Positions 1 through 7,534 are shown, counted from the first letter of the stretch. The stretch: 51,048 nt of DNA from an uncultured Lachnospiraceae bacterium (GCA_902793995.1 CADBFP010000012.1:1-51048), one strand, 5' to 3'. The notes: generated by a model not told the origin, from the letters alone. Translations and numbers: made by a program.

Positions 1-50
1 ATCTCGCTGAAGGAGACCCTCGCTTTGAACCATCCGGGGAGGACAAAAAG

Positions 51-87
51 TTGTAAACCATGTCCTCGAACAACTTGTAAACCATGT
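51..87. repeat. Pair of 13-bp direct repeats, possible insertion-sequence end
   Basis: TTGTAAACCATGT occurs at 51-63 and 75-87, 24 bp apart. Short internal repeats near the tip are known for IS21-family ends, where they may bind transposase, and the two copies recall that layout. No transposase reading frame is visible in the first 50 bases, so this is only a suggestion. The rest of 1-213 holds one GTAGGGGC palindrome and no gene that I can support. Confidence 0.3.
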
Positions 88-105
88 GCTACTTGACACC
101 ATGCC

Positions 106-165
106 CGCCCCTACGCGGCAGGTTGAACTCGTCCTCGTAGGGGCGATTATTAATCGCCTTAACCC
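106..165. repeat. GTAGGGGC-type palindromic repeat
   Basis: A CGCCCCTACG tip at 111-118 and a GTAGGGGCGATTATTAATCG unit at about 138-158 belong to the interspersed palindrome family seen throughout the window. The core ATTATTAAT is flanked by complementary GGCG and CGCC arms. It is the only such element in the AT-richer first 8 kb apart from a partial copy near 8368. Confidence 0.6.
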
Positions 166-213
166 CCCGGGCGGCTGATGCAGTCAAACTTTTTTATCTT
201 TTTTTGAAAAATA

Positions 214-242
214 TGTCCGATTTTTGCTTTCTCAATCGTTCT
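214..242 (+). promoter_or_regulatory. Candidate ECF sigma promoter of the sigma/anti-sigma pair
   Basis: TGTCCG at 214-219 is followed after exactly 17 bp by CGTTCT at 237-242 and then ATA. The same two boxes with the same spacing, and a very similar spacer ending in CAAT, recur at 1679-1707 before a small secreted protein. A CGT-type -10 is typical of ECF promoters. Two copies, one before the sigma gene itself, suggest autoregulation by the factor encoded at 342. Confidence 0.65.
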
Positions 243-341
243 ATAGGTAAAGGGAATCAAAATCTGACGCGGGATGCCATCGTCACTCCTTGATTTGAGC
301 TCCGTCAAATGGTATAAATATGCCAAATTAGGAGAAGGTCA

Positions 342-869
342 ATGATGCTGTTGATACTGATGACAATCGAAAGCCCGGAGGACAGAGATCTATTCACCAG
401 GCTATATACAGATCATGCTGCTTTTTTGGTGAATGCGGCATACCGCATGCTGGATGACTGGGCGGGGGCTGAGGATGCGGTGCAGGATGTCTTCGTCAGG
501 CTTATGGATTCACCGGCACAGGTCCGCCGCATTCCCGCGGATGAGCAGAAGATATTTTTGCTTGTCTGCACGAAGAATCGAGCCAGAGATATGCTGAAAA
601 AGAAAAGCCGGATCGTGGAGCTGGAACTGGAGAGCGTTCCGGAGATACCGTTTTACCCCGAAGAAGAATCGGATATGGTAAGCAGCCTGAAGGAAGCCAT
701 GGCAAAGCTTCCGGATCATCAGCGGGAGATTCTGGAACTGCACTACTATTGGGGTTTGACATTCGATGAAATCGGGCGGATTTTGGATAAAAACCCTGCC
801 GCTGTGCAGAAAATGTCAGTCCGTGTGACAAAGGCCCTTCGCAAGCATCTGGAAGGAGGAGCGAAATGA
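342..869 (+). CDS. ECF-type RNA polymerase sigma factor
   Basis: The 175-aa protein has the two-domain ECF layout. The sigma-2 region is near residues 15-85, with YRMLDDWAGAEDAVQDVF corresponding to the core and -10-binding helix. The sigma-4 region is near 115-170, with LPDHQREILELHYYWGLTFDEIG and a following recognition helix. It should direct core polymerase to a small regulon. The SD sequence GGAGAAGG at 331-338 allows starts at 342 or 345. The ATG at 360 is a weaker third option. The gene overlaps the next one by 4 bp (ATGA), the usual coupling of an ECF factor with its anti-sigma partner. The upstream TGTCCG-N17-CGTTCT promoter, repeated at 1679, suggests autoregulation. The cognate stimulus cannot be read from the sequence. 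Confidence 0.88.
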   Translation: MMLLILMTIESPEDRDLFTRLYTDHAAFLVNAAYRMLDDWAGAEDAVQDVFVRLMDSPAQVRRIPADEQKIFLLVCTKNRARDMLKKKSRIVELELESVPEIPFYPEEESDMVSSLKEAMAKLPDHQREILELHYYWGLTFDEIGRILDKNPAAVQKMSVRVTKALRKHLEGGAK

Positions 870-1564
870 AAGCGCAGAGAATCAGTGATAAAACATTTCA
901 TGATGCTTCCGCCCTGCTATTGCAGGAAATGCTGCAGGAGGAAGAAAGGCATGCTCCCTCCGGAGAACTGTCTCCTGAATTTTGCAGCCGCATGGAAAGC
1001 CTGCTGAAACAGCAGGAGGTAAAGAAGGTGAGGAAGCGTCACGGTCACCGTCGTTTCTGGAGGGTGGCAGCCATTATTATGATCGTCCTGCTTTCCTGGC
1101 TGGCTTTCGATAAACAGGCCCGCGCCAGCGTGGCAGCGTGGATCAAATCTGTGGTAGAGAATGTCTTCCAGTATAACTTCTCCGGCAGCGCCGTGGATGG
1201 GGAAATGCCTGTTTATCGTCTGGACTGGTACCCGGAGGGCGGGGAGATAAAGCATGAAGAGAATATTCCGGAAAGAGAATACACTGTGTATGTCCAGTAT
1301 GGAGAAGAAAAGGGCTTCAGTTTTTCCTATGGCAGATTCGACGAAGGTGTTGTATTACAGCTGGATTCCCTTGGACATGAGATAATTCACAGTGTCCAGA
1401 AGATCGGAGGCCGGGAGGTGGAGGTATATTGTGATACGGTGACATTGGATTCTACTTATATATGGATGGACGAAAAGGAGAATCTGTATTTCAGTTTGTG
1501 GAGCATGTTGGATCATGAAACCAATACCCGGATAATCGAGGACATTCTGAAGGGAAAAAGGTAG
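866..1564 (+). CDS. Membrane-anchored anti-sigma-like protein (DUF4367-like)
   Basis: The 232-aa product has a charged cytoplasmic N-terminus (about 1-63), one membrane helix near 65-82 (VAAIIMIVLLSWLAF) and an outside domain of about 145 residues. The ARASVAAWIKSV segment just after the helix and the C-terminal WYPEGG...IIEDIL pattern resemble the DUF4367-type extracytoplasmic domains found beside clostridial ECF sigma factors. That family assignment is from memory of the pattern. Its start lies inside the sigma stop region (ATGA overlap), so the two are translationally coupled. The likely role is to hold the sigma factor at the membrane until an envelope signal releases it. No zinc-binding anti-sigma HxxxCxxC motif is visible, so the mode of binding is open. 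Confidence 0.7.
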   Translation: MKAQRISDKTFHDASALLLQEMLQEEERHAPSGELSPEFCSRMESLLKQQEVKKVRKRHGHRRFWRVAAIIMIVLLSWLAFDKQARASVAAWIKSVVENVFQYNFSGSAVDGEMPVYRLDWYPEGGEIKHEENIPEREYTVYVQYGEEKGFSFSYGRFDEGVVLQLDSLGHEIIHSVQKIGGREVEVYCDTVTLDSTYIWMDEKENLYFSLWSMLDHETNTRIIEDILKGKR

Positions 1565-1587
1565 TTTTCATATTAATTAACTCATTA

Positions 1588-1620
1588 ACGCCGCTGCAGC
1601 CGGAATGCAGCGGCGTTTTT
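1588..1620 (+). terminator. Intrinsic terminator after the sigma/anti-sigma pair
   Basis: ACGCCGCTGCA (1588-1598) pairs perfectly with TGCAGCGGCGT (1606-1616) around a 7-nt loop, followed by a T run. It isolates the regulatory pair from the next gene, which has its own copy of the promoter. Confidence 0.9.
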
Positions 1621-1678
1621 GCTTTGCGGCTGGCAGAAAAATGTGATTAAAAAAACTTTACAAAAAATTTCCAAACCA

Positions 1679-1707
1679 TGTCCGTTTTTGTCTTTCCCAA
1701 TCGTTCT
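1679..1707 (+). promoter_or_regulatory. Second copy of the candidate ECF promoter
   Basis: TGTCCG at 1679-1684, a 17-bp spacer and CGTTCT at 1702-1707 match the promoter at 214-242. Identity continues around both boxes (ATGTCCG, then CAATCGTTCTATA). It lies 33 bp before the start of the secreted protein gene at 1740. This places that gene, and perhaps the following lipoprotein and ABC genes, under the local sigma factor. Confidence 0.68.
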
Positions 1708-1739
1708 ATAAGTAGAATAGATAAAAGGGAGGCAGAAAA

Positions 1740-2096
1740 ATGAAAAAGAAATTTTTAGTGTATTTGTTAGCGGCAGTGATCCTTGTTCCCATGTGTTGTC
1801 CGCATTCCGTCAGTGCGGCTGCATATCGTACACTCAACCTTTATTATGAGAACAATATTGCCTATTGTGACGCAGAATGTCGAGGCCCGGGGAAAATAGA
1901 ACTGAATATGGTCCTATGGCAGGGCAATACGGTTGTTGACTCCTGGGTGCTGACGGGAAACATTTATGTGTCATTTCATAAAACATGTGACGTTCTTCCC
2001 GGATGTACCTACACGTTAAAGCTCAATGGTACTGTTGGCGGAGTTCCGTTCCAGGAAGTCCGCATTATCAGAACCAATTATGAAATGAATAAGTAA
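1740..2096 (+). CDS. Small secreted protein, probable beta-sandwich fold
   Basis: The 118-aa protein starts with a typical Sec signal peptide (KKK, hydrophobic core, cleavage expected after SVSAA near residue 27). The mature part is about 90 residues of alternating hydrophobic and polar strands with three Cys (in IAYCDAEC and KTCDV). It looks like one small immunoglobulin-like beta-sandwich of the kind found as orphan secreted proteins in Clostridia. I do not recognise a specific family. The SD site GGGAGG at 1727-1732 fits the ATG at 1740. The gene has its own ECF-type promoter. It could be an antimicrobial or signalling effector exported under sigma control, but nothing in the sequence proves that. 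The GC content is lower than in the bulk of the window. Confidence 0.7.
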   Translation: MKKKFLVYLLAAVILVPMCCPHSVSAAAYRTLNLYYENNIAYCDAECRGPGKIELNMVLWQGNTVVDSWVLTGNIYVSFHKTCDVLPGCTYTLKLNGTVGGVPFQEVRIIRTNYEMNK

Positions 2097-2130
2097 ATAC
2101 AGCCATATGAGATTTGACCGTATCTATTAA

Positions 2131-2157
2131 GGAATGGAGAGGTAATGGGATGAAAAA
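2131..2157 (+). repeat. 27-bp direct repeat, copy 1
   Basis: This stretch (GGAATGGAGAGG, then TAATGGGATGAAAAA) recurs at 3632-3658 with a single T/C difference. Both copies carry an SD-like GGAGAGG and an ATG, and both precede tiny reading frames. It may be a duplicated translation-initiation region left from gene duplication or decay. Confidence 0.75.
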
Positions 2158-2230
2158 TAAAAGGAATAGCATATTTAATTTGAGAGAGCCACCACAGATT
2201 TTGTGTTGCCCGGGCCCATGTAGACAGTGA
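2150..2230 (+). CDS. Possible 26-residue Cys-rich peptide
   Basis: An ATG 6 bases after GGAGAGG opens a 26-codon frame ending in ILCCPGPCRQ, with three Cys. Residues NLREPPQ resemble NHLRGPPR in another tiny frame at 6602-6664. It could be a peptide precursor or simply a decayed start region. There is no conservation evidence available here. Confidence 0.25.
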   Translation: MKNKRNSIFNLREPPQILCCPGPCRQ

Positions 2231-2255
2231 TTATTCAAAAAAAAGGAGAATTGCA

Positions 2256-2511
2256 ATGAAAAAGAATAAAACTATTATGTGTATGACAATCGTTTGTGCA
2301 ATGATAATGCAGATTTTGTCAGGGAACATATCATATGCGGAAGAAGGCTCAGGCATAAAGAACGAGTATGATGATTTATTCGTCGCCAAAACACTATAAT
2401 GAACCCCATCCGTGGGTTAGTTATGGATCATATTATCGCTGTGCAGATTGTGGGCTGAAATCTTCCAGTGCAATATATCCAAACAAATATTCGAATGAAA
2501 ACACGAAGTAG
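2256..2511 (+). pseudogene. Frameshifted small secreted protein gene
   Basis: AAAAGGAG at 2241-2248 precedes an ATG at 2256 that opens a signal peptide (MKKNKTIMCM onward, with ISYA near residue 28). The frame stops at 2397-2399 after 47 codons. In the +1 frame a sensible protein continues from about 2371 (YSSPKHYNEPHPWVSYG, then YYRCADCGLKSS) to a TAG at 2509-2511, just before the SD of the next gene. The most economical reading is one gene of about 84 residues, a secreted protein with a CxxC pair, broken by a 1-nt frameshift between 2371 and 2391. Programmed frameshifting or a sequencing error is also possible, since the run TTTATTCGTCGCC is not strongly slippery. Confidence 0.55.
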
Positions 2512-2523
2512 AAAGGAGACAAT

Positions 2524-3576
2524 ATGCGGTTTCGGATAAAGAGAGTACGATGGAATCTGTGCGCAGTGATGATGGGACTCTTGATCCTGTCTGTTCTTTC
2601 GGCCTGTCATAGCGGTGTGGAAGAACAGCGTTCGAGGGTGCCGCCAGAGACCCTTCCTTCATCTGAAATTGGGGCGGCAGTGCTTCCGTATCCATCTTCT
2701 GCATTTCTGGCGGAGGATTTTAGAAAAGACAACGGTAGCAAGCTGCAGTTGATACAGGAGAATGAATCTGCAGCGAATCCGTTATATTTTTTCGGGACAC
2801 TGCTCTATCATGCGGCGGAAGATGAGTCTTTCGAGCAAATCGTCCAAAGCATGGTGTCGGCGGTCTGCGACAGCTTTATGGATGCGGATGGAGAGGGCGA
2901 TCAATATCGAATCACAGAATACCGTCTTGGGGAACAATCCGTGTATAGCTGCGGTTCAGACCTGTGGCTTTTGCCGACACTGAATGTTCTCTGCCGATTC
3001 GAGGGGAAAGACCAAGGGGTTTCTTATGAGGAAATGAAACAGGCGGGGGAAGCAGACAGTTCAGGATTCGTTCGACCGAATGCATCCGGGAGCAGCCTGG
3101 TCCCGTTTCTTTTGGCAAAGCAGGGAGATCTGTATGTGCTGCGGAAGGAGCATGTTTGCTATCCCCCCGCCGGGCCGGATCATAATCTTTTGACAAGAGA
3201 AGACTTGTCCCCAATCCTGGATGCTTATTTCAAAAGCAGGGAAAAGGATTATATTCGGGATGCGCAGACACCGCCGGATCCTGCGCACGCAGAAATAGTG
3301 AGAGTCTGGTGTCAGGAGAAAAATGTGGATCCATCGGTCTGCCGGATCACTTACACGCCTGAAAAGCTGATTGAGGAATATCCTTCGGAGCATTGGTTTA
3401 AGCTCTGCGTTAGTGAGAAGGTTGAACTGAATGGAGCGGCCTTTACGACGGATCATGTTCTGGTCGTAGACTTGGAAAAGAAAGCGGTGATCGGAGATTT
3501 TTATTATGAGACGGCCACCGGCTATGTACCGTTTTTGGAACGGGACGGTCAGTCGATTCTGCTGCCGGGGCTGTAA
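2524..3576 (+). CDS. Lipoprotein of unknown function
   Basis: The 350-aa product has a lipoprotein signal with lipobox LSAC and lipidation at Cys28. It should be anchored on the outer face of the membrane. The remainder is a soluble mixed alpha/beta domain with no catalytic motif that I recognise. AAAGGAG at 2513-2519 sets the start at 2524. It precedes two permeases and an ATPase on the same strand. In similar clostridial loci such lipoproteins act as accessory or immunity factors of an ABC exporter, so an accessory role is plausible but inferred. Confidence 0.7.
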   Translation: MRFRIKRVRWNLCAVMMGLLILSVLSACHSGVEEQRSRVPPETLPSSEIGAAVLPYPSSAFLAEDFRKDNGSKLQLIQENESAANPLYFFGTLLYHAAEDESFEQIVQSMVSAVCDSFMDADGEGDQYRITEYRLGEQSVYSCGSDLWLLPTLNVLCRFEGKDQGVSYEEMKQAGEADSSGFVRPNASGSSLVPFLLAKQGDLYVLRKEHVCYPPAGPDHNLLTREDLSPILDAYFKSREKDYIRDAQTPPDPAHAEIVRVWCQEKNVDPSVCRITYTPEKLIEEYPSEHWFKLCVSEKVELNGAAFTTDHVLVVDLEKKAVIGDFYYETATGYVPFLERDGQSILLPGL

Positions 3577-3631
3577 TCTGACGAGGAGCCGATTCCTGTG
3601 TGTATGCGAATCGTATCATATAAAGAGTGAA

Positions 3632-3658
3632 GGAACGGAGAGGTAATGGGATGAAAAA
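3632..3658 (+). repeat. 27-bp direct repeat, copy 2
   Basis: This copy differs from 2131-2157 by one base. Its ATG at 3651 opens a 13-codon frame (MKKIVKETNYEIL) that ends at 3692, overlapping the real start of the permease at 3679. It may be a short leader peptide that couples translation, or a remnant of duplication. Confidence 0.75.
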
Positions 3659-3678
3659 AATTGTTAAGGAGACCAACT

Positions 3679-4740
3679 ATGAAATCCTGTAGGGCAGTAA
3701 GTATGAAAACAGTCAGGTGTATATGCAATTATCTCTTACTCCTTAGTCTCCTTTTAGCTATCGGCTACGGAGTCTCCAAGATTCACGGAGATTTTTTCCG
3801 GACAATGGATGACGGTTTCTATCGCCTGGGTGTATCGCCGGAGAGGGGGGAGGACTCCCCCCTCTCCGAAGGGGAAGTGGTTTTTCAGGAGGGATCGCCG
3901 GTGATGTTTAAGCAAGTGGCGCTTTCTCAGGCAGCCCTGAAGTCAATGAACGATTGGGCGGAGAAGGAGGACGCCCTGCTGCTCATTTCAGACTCATCCA
4001 AGCAAATCCTGTTTGCAGATACACCGCACGGCAGAACGATGCTTCGGCTTAAAAAAACGGGGGATTCTGACAGTGGCCTGTACCTTGCAGAACAATTGCT
4101 GTCTGATGATTATTATGTGCAGGCAGGTCTATTTCTTCCCTCAAGCGTAAAATATGAGATAGAAGGCAGTGCTGATCTCTCACGGATCCCCAAGTTATGG
4201 GCCGGGAATCAAGATTATTGGCTTTTCCCTATCAATCGGTATGAAGGGGATTTGCAGGAAGAGTTTTTTGTAGTGCTCACAGATTCAAGCCGTTTTGAGG
4301 AGTTGAAAACCATCCTGACACAGGAAGGCTTTTATGCGGACAGCAGCCTTTCAGCCAAGACTTCTTTTTCGGATTTCATCAAGAAACTGAGGGCAAATCT
4401 GTACTCCTACAGTTCGTTTCTGCTGCTTTTCCTTTCTCTGTGCCTGTCCTTTATCTTGATTTATGTCAGCTGGTGGAGAGGCAGGAGGGAAGCTGAAGCT
4501 ATCCGCCATTTATTTGGGAAAAGCCGGCGGAAAACCATCGGACAATTAGTGCTTTCAACTTTACTGCTCTGGGGAACGGCCAGCTTGATTTGGACACTGC
4601 TTTTCAGAAAGCTGTGGTTTTATTACAGTACAAACGGAAAGTGGGAGGTCTGTATAGGAAGCGCGGCGATTTTCCTGCTTCTCAGTATCCTGGCAGCTTT
4701 ATTAAGTGGTATAGCAGTGTTAAAACCGGCGGAGGGGTGA
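3679..4740 (+). CDS. Half-size permease-like membrane protein A of an ABC system
   Basis: The 353-aa protein has one N-terminal helix (about 14-35), roughly 200 extracytoplasmic residues, and three C-terminal helices beginning at SFLLLFLSLCLSFILIYV. This is the one-plus-three topology of FtsX/MacB-type permeases and of bacteriocin-associated 7-TM proteins, at about half their length. AAGGAG at 3666-3671 selects ATG 3679 over the upstream TTG. The next gene (4745) has the same layout and begins 4 bp later, so the two may form a heterodimeric permease. An in-gene perfect hairpin (3840-3867) encodes PERGEDSPLSEGE. Substrate unknown. Secreted small peptide is a reasonable guess from context. Confidence 0.65.
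   Translation: MKSCRAVSMKTVRCICNYLLLLSLLLAIGYGVSKIHGDFFRTMDDGFYRLGVSPERGEDSPLSEGEVVFQEGSPVMFKQVALSQAALKSMNDWAEKEDALLLISDSSKQILFADTPHGRTMLRLKKTGDSDSGLYLAEQLLSDDYYVQAGLFLPSSVKYEIEGSADLSRIPKLWAGNQDYWLFPINRYEGDLQEEFFVVLTDSSRFEELKTILTQEGFYADSSLSAKTSFSDFIKKLRANLYSYSSFLLLFLSLCLSFILIYVSWWRGRREAEAIRHLFGKSRRKTIGQLVLSTLLLWGTASLIWTLLFRKLWFYYSTNGKWEVCIGSAAIFLLLSILAALLSGIAVLKPAEG
3840..3867 (+). repeat. Perfect 13-bp inverted repeat inside a coding sequence
   Basis: GGAGAGGGGGGAG (3840-3852) and its exact reverse complement (3855-3867) are separated by 2 bp. It lies in frame in the permease gene just after the first membrane helix. It is much more GC-rich than the surrounding gene and may be a palindromic-element insertion. 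Confidence 0.8.
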
Positions 4741-4744
4741 TGAT

Positions 4745-5860
4745 ATGAAAATGATTTATGGGTTCCTTCGGGATATCGGGCGGGATCTGATTTGGTTTCT
4801 GATCATGGCTATTTTCGCCGCCTTCACTTTTTCTGCTCTTTATGCTTCCCTTGAAAGCACAGGCTTCAGCAAGGAATATGAAGAAGGCTATTACGCCTTA
4901 AAGGATCAAAAATACATGTTTGCCAATATTACAGAGATCAGCGCAATAGCTAATCAAAAGCAAAGGTCCTATGAACGGCGTGATGTGCTGGAAACCTATT
5001 TCAAAAAAGCCATGACGAAGGACGGTCCCGCCGGCATGATAGTTCTCATGGGCTTTATGCAGCAGGAAGAGTATGTGCCGGAGGGACTGTTTCTGGTGGG
5101 AACGGCCAGGGACTTGGCAAATGTACCGCTTGGCGGTTCGGAGGAGATCCGGTTTTTTGCGCCGGAAGCATTGAGAAAGGAGCGCCCCGTTCTTTCCTTT
5201 GGAGAAGAGAAAATACCCGTCGAATTATTGGCGGATGGTTTTAAAATATATACTTTGGAATCCTATTTATGGGATAACAGTTATGTTTTGATCTGTCCCG
5301 ACTTCGAAACCTTCCTGGAAATGGCGGGCGAGGGCTCCTCCCTATATCTCAAATACTATCTTAAGGACCTGATTTTGGCAGATCCTGCCCCTGAGGACAT
5401 TCTGGCCCTTAAGAAGGCGGCTCTGAGCGGCGCCAATTCCTTCCTAAGTCTTGAGGGATTGGAAGACAAGCTAAGCAAGGAATCCTTGCAGGCGGGAATG
5501 CTTCGGGTCACATCGGCTCTTTGGTTTACTGTAGCTGCAGCCGTGGGCCTCATTATTTCGATCTTGATGATTCAAAAACGGCTGATTCACCGCCGCTTCC
5601 ATGATTATGCGGTCAATCATTTGTTCGGCTCATCGTTCCATTCGCTGTTTTCACGGATCTTTTTGTACTGCCTGCTGCAATATGCGCTGGCTGCGGCAGG
5701 GGCTATGTGGCTGCTGATTAGGGTGGTGGGAATGGTCCGATCCCCTTCTCCCCTCCCCTGGACAGTTTTAGTTTTGAGTTTATCCCTTGGAATGACGGTG
5801 CTGTGCTTTACAGAATTAATAAGAAACCACCTGATATATTTACGGAGGAGCAAGGAATGA
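4745..5860 (+). CDS. Half-size permease-like membrane protein B of an ABC system
   Basis: The 371-aa product again has one N-terminal helix (about 15-33), a large extracytoplasmic region of about 220 residues, then three C-terminal helices (from LWFTVAAAVGLIISILMI; from FLYCLLQYALAAAGAMWLL; from WTVLVLSLSLGMTVL). The cytoplasmic loop with HRRFHDYAVNHLFG matches RREAEAIRHLFGKS in the neighbour, so the two are paralogues. GGAGGGG before 4745 supports the start. Its TGA overlaps the ATG of the ATPase gene (ATGA), so they are coupled. The pair with the ATPase should make a MacB-like mechanotransmission or export transporter. Confidence 0.68.
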   Translation: MKMIYGFLRDIGRDLIWFLIMAIFAAFTFSALYASLESTGFSKEYEEGYYALKDQKYMFANITEISAIANQKQRSYERRDVLETYFKKAMTKDGPAGMIVLMGFMQQEEYVPEGLFLVGTARDLANVPLGGSEEIRFFAPEALRKERPVLSFGEEKIPVELLADGFKIYTLESYLWDNSYVLICPDFETFLEMAGEGSSLYLKYYLKDLILADPAPEDILALKKAALSGANSFLSLEGLEDKLSKESLQAGMLRVTSALWFTVAAAVGLIISILMIQKRLIHRRFHDYAVNHLFGSSFHSLFSRIFLYCLLQYALAAAGAMWLLIRVVGMVRSPSPLPWTVLVLSLSLGMTVLCFTELIRNHLIYLRRSKE

Positions 5861-6561
5861 GTTTATTAGAGTTGCGTAATATTTCAAAAAGTTTTGTGGG
5901 AAACGGCTACCGGGTCAATGCGGTAAAGAACTTTAGTATGAGCCTGGAACAGGGAGAAAGCGTGGCCATCATCGGCCCCTCCGGTTCAGGAAAAAGCACT
6001 GTGCTGAATATGGCCGGATTGATTTTGCAGCCGGATGCAGGGGAGGTTCTGTTGAACGGAAAGGCAGCAGAAAGCTTAAATGACGCCCGTCGCTGTGCGC
6101 TCAGGAATGCTAACTATGGGTTTGTGACCCAGGACTATGCCCTTTTGGAGGACGATTCAGTCTATAATAATATCCGTCTTCCCTTGCTGTATCATAAAGC
6201 TATTCCGAGGAAGGAGCATAAAGAACGGATCCTTCGCGCATCCTGTTCTCTGGGGGTTGAGGACAAGCTACGCCGTCCGGTCAGCAAACTCTCCGGCGGT
6301 GAGCGCCAGAGAGTCTCCATTGCCCGAGCCTTGGTGTGTGATCAGCCTATCCTTTTAGCAGATGAGCCCACAGGAGCCCTGGATCAAAGCAACAAAGAAA
6401 TGGTGATGGATCACCTGTTTAAGCTGGTGCGCGAACAGGGCGTGGCCCTGCTCATCGTTACCCATGATCTATCCATTGCGGAACGCTGTGATAAAGTGAT
6501 TGAGCTGGTAAGCGGATCAATTATGAATGAAGGGGACCGAATAAGAAACACAATTGGATGA
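5857..6561 (+). CDS. ABC transporter ATP-binding protein, MacB / lactococcin-972 export type
   Basis: The 234-aa nucleotide-binding protein shows Walker A GPSGSGKST (about 40-48), a Q-loop in FVTQDYALLEDDSVYNNI, signature LSGGERQR, Walker B ILLADEP and the H-loop HD. The QDYALLEDDSV region resembles ATPases annotated for export of lactococcin-972-like bacteriocins. That is a pattern judgement. ATG 5857 follows GGAGG and overlaps the stop of permease B by 4 bp. An upstream in-frame TTG at 5803 is not used in this reading. It should energise the two half-size permeases. Function as exporter or as immunity/efflux pump cannot be separated on sequence alone. Confidence 0.85.
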   Translation: MSLLELRNISKSFVGNGYRVNAVKNFSMSLEQGESVAIIGPSGSGKSTVLNMAGLILQPDAGEVLLNGKAAESLNDARRCALRNANYGFVTQDYALLEDDSVYNNIRLPLLYHKAIPRKEHKERILRASCSLGVEDKLRRPVSKLSGGERQRVSIARALVCDQPILLADEPTGALDQSNKEMVMDHLFKLVREQGVALLIVTHDLSIAERCDKVIELVSGSIMNEGDRIRNTIG

Positions 6562-6601
6562 GACTTGTTCTAATCTGTATAGAAGTGACAAAGGAAGTAC
6601 T

Positions 6602-6664
6602 ATGATGAAAAAAGACGAAAGAAAAACAAACCATTTGAGGGGACCACCAAGGAAAAGCACTTGA
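6602..6664 (+). CDS. Possible 20-residue peptide
   Basis: Two tandem ATGs follow AAAGGAAG and open a basic 20-codon frame (HLRGPPRKST at the end). Its NHLRGPPR segment resembles the NLREPPQ of the tiny frame at 2150. It may be a decayed signal-peptide start or a small peptide. Weakly supported. Confidence 0.2.
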   Translation: MMKKDERKTNHLRGPPRKST

Positions 6665-6717
6665 CAATTAAACTAAGGGAGATGAGTGCTAATAAATCGC
6701 AAGGAAAGGAGATATCC

Positions 6718-7455
6718 ATGAAGAATAAATTAAGATGTTTGGGACTTTTCGTTTTTATACTTGCGCTGTCCCTGACAGCTTGCGGGAGTGCCCGTACCCT
6801 GGCTGATTCTTCAGTCGGCACGAAAGAGACATTCCCACCTACATCCGTGACATCTCAGAGGGAAGAACCTTCCACCCCGAAGGAGGCGGAAACAATAGTC
6901 TCCAGTCTGGACTTCACAGTACAGGAATTGAAGGGCATAAATGAATTCCTGTCCCGCAGCAATAACCGGATTCCCGGTATGTTTCTGATGTGCAATTATG
7001 ATAAGCCTGAAAATATCGATTATAACAAGGTTTTCTACAACGGAACCAGTTCGACTGGCGTGCCCGGCCCGGAAGAGACAGTAACGCAGGAAGAGAAGGA
7101 AGCGGTAGCTAAAGCCATAGGAAAAGAAGGTTATCTGGAATTGGGTTTGCCTGTCCAGAAGCGTCCCAAGGCCAAAGTAGAAGCATTGATTAAACAATAT
7201 ACCGGTCTCTCGGATCAGGCCATCGCTGGGATTGAATTTGCTTTTCCGTATGTGGCGGAATTTGATGCCTACTATAGTTTCTACGGAGATGGTGAACCTA
7301 TTTCACCCAAGGTCAAAACAGCCATCTGGCTGGACGAGGCACATACTCGTGCGCAGGTTGAATGGGAAGATAGTCAGAGAGCTTTTAGCGGAACTGCCGT
7401 GATGGAAAAATCTTCAGAAGGCTGGCATTTTGTTTCCAATCTGCTGAATCCGTAA
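6718..7455 (+). CDS. Lipoprotein, first of a tandem paralogous pair
   Basis: The 245-aa product has lipobox LTAC with lipidation at Cys22, a Ser/Thr-rich linker to about residue 60, then a globular domain. That domain is shared with the next gene: VFYNG, QEEKEAVAKAI, LGLPVQKRPKAKVE, YPYVAEFDAYYSFYGD and WLDEAHTRAQVEWEDS all have close counterparts. AAGGAAAGGAG ends 6 bases before ATG 6718, so the upstream TTG frame is not the start. I do not recognise the family. It follows the ABC transporter genes and is probably exposed on the membrane, where it could serve as an immunity or substrate-capture lipoprotein. Confidence 0.72.
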   Translation: MKNKLRCLGLFVFILALSLTACGSARTLADSSVGTKETFPPTSVTSQREEPSTPKEAETIVSSLDFTVQELKGINEFLSRSNNRIPGMFLMCNYDKPENIDYNKVFYNGTSSTGVPGPEETVTQEEKEAVAKAIGKEGYLELGLPVQKRPKAKVEALIKQYTGLSDQAIAGIEFAFPYVAEFDAYYSFYGDGEPISPKVKTAIWLDEAHTRAQVEWEDSQRAFSGTAVMEKSSEGWHFVSNLLNP

Positions 7456-7496
7456 ATTTCGTAAAATGTGTCCATATAAAAGAAAAAACAATCGAG

Positions 7497-7534
7497 GCGA
7501 AATCGAAGATTGTAACGGAATTCTTCGATTTCGC
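7497..7534 (+). repeat. 13-bp inverted repeat between the paired lipoprotein genes
   Basis: GCGAAATCGAAGA (7497-7509) and its exact complement (7522-7534) enclose a 12-nt loop. No T run follows, so it is more likely an mRNA-stabilising or attenuating hairpin just upstream of the SD (GGAGGT at 7540-7545) than a terminator. Confidence 0.6.

Noticed and set aside
7466-7496. Third possible copy of the TGTCCG...CAATCG promoter before the second lipoprotein gene
   Set aside because: TGTCCA and CAATCG are present, but the spacing is one base longer, the spacer is unlike the other two and the CGTTCT box is CGAGGC.
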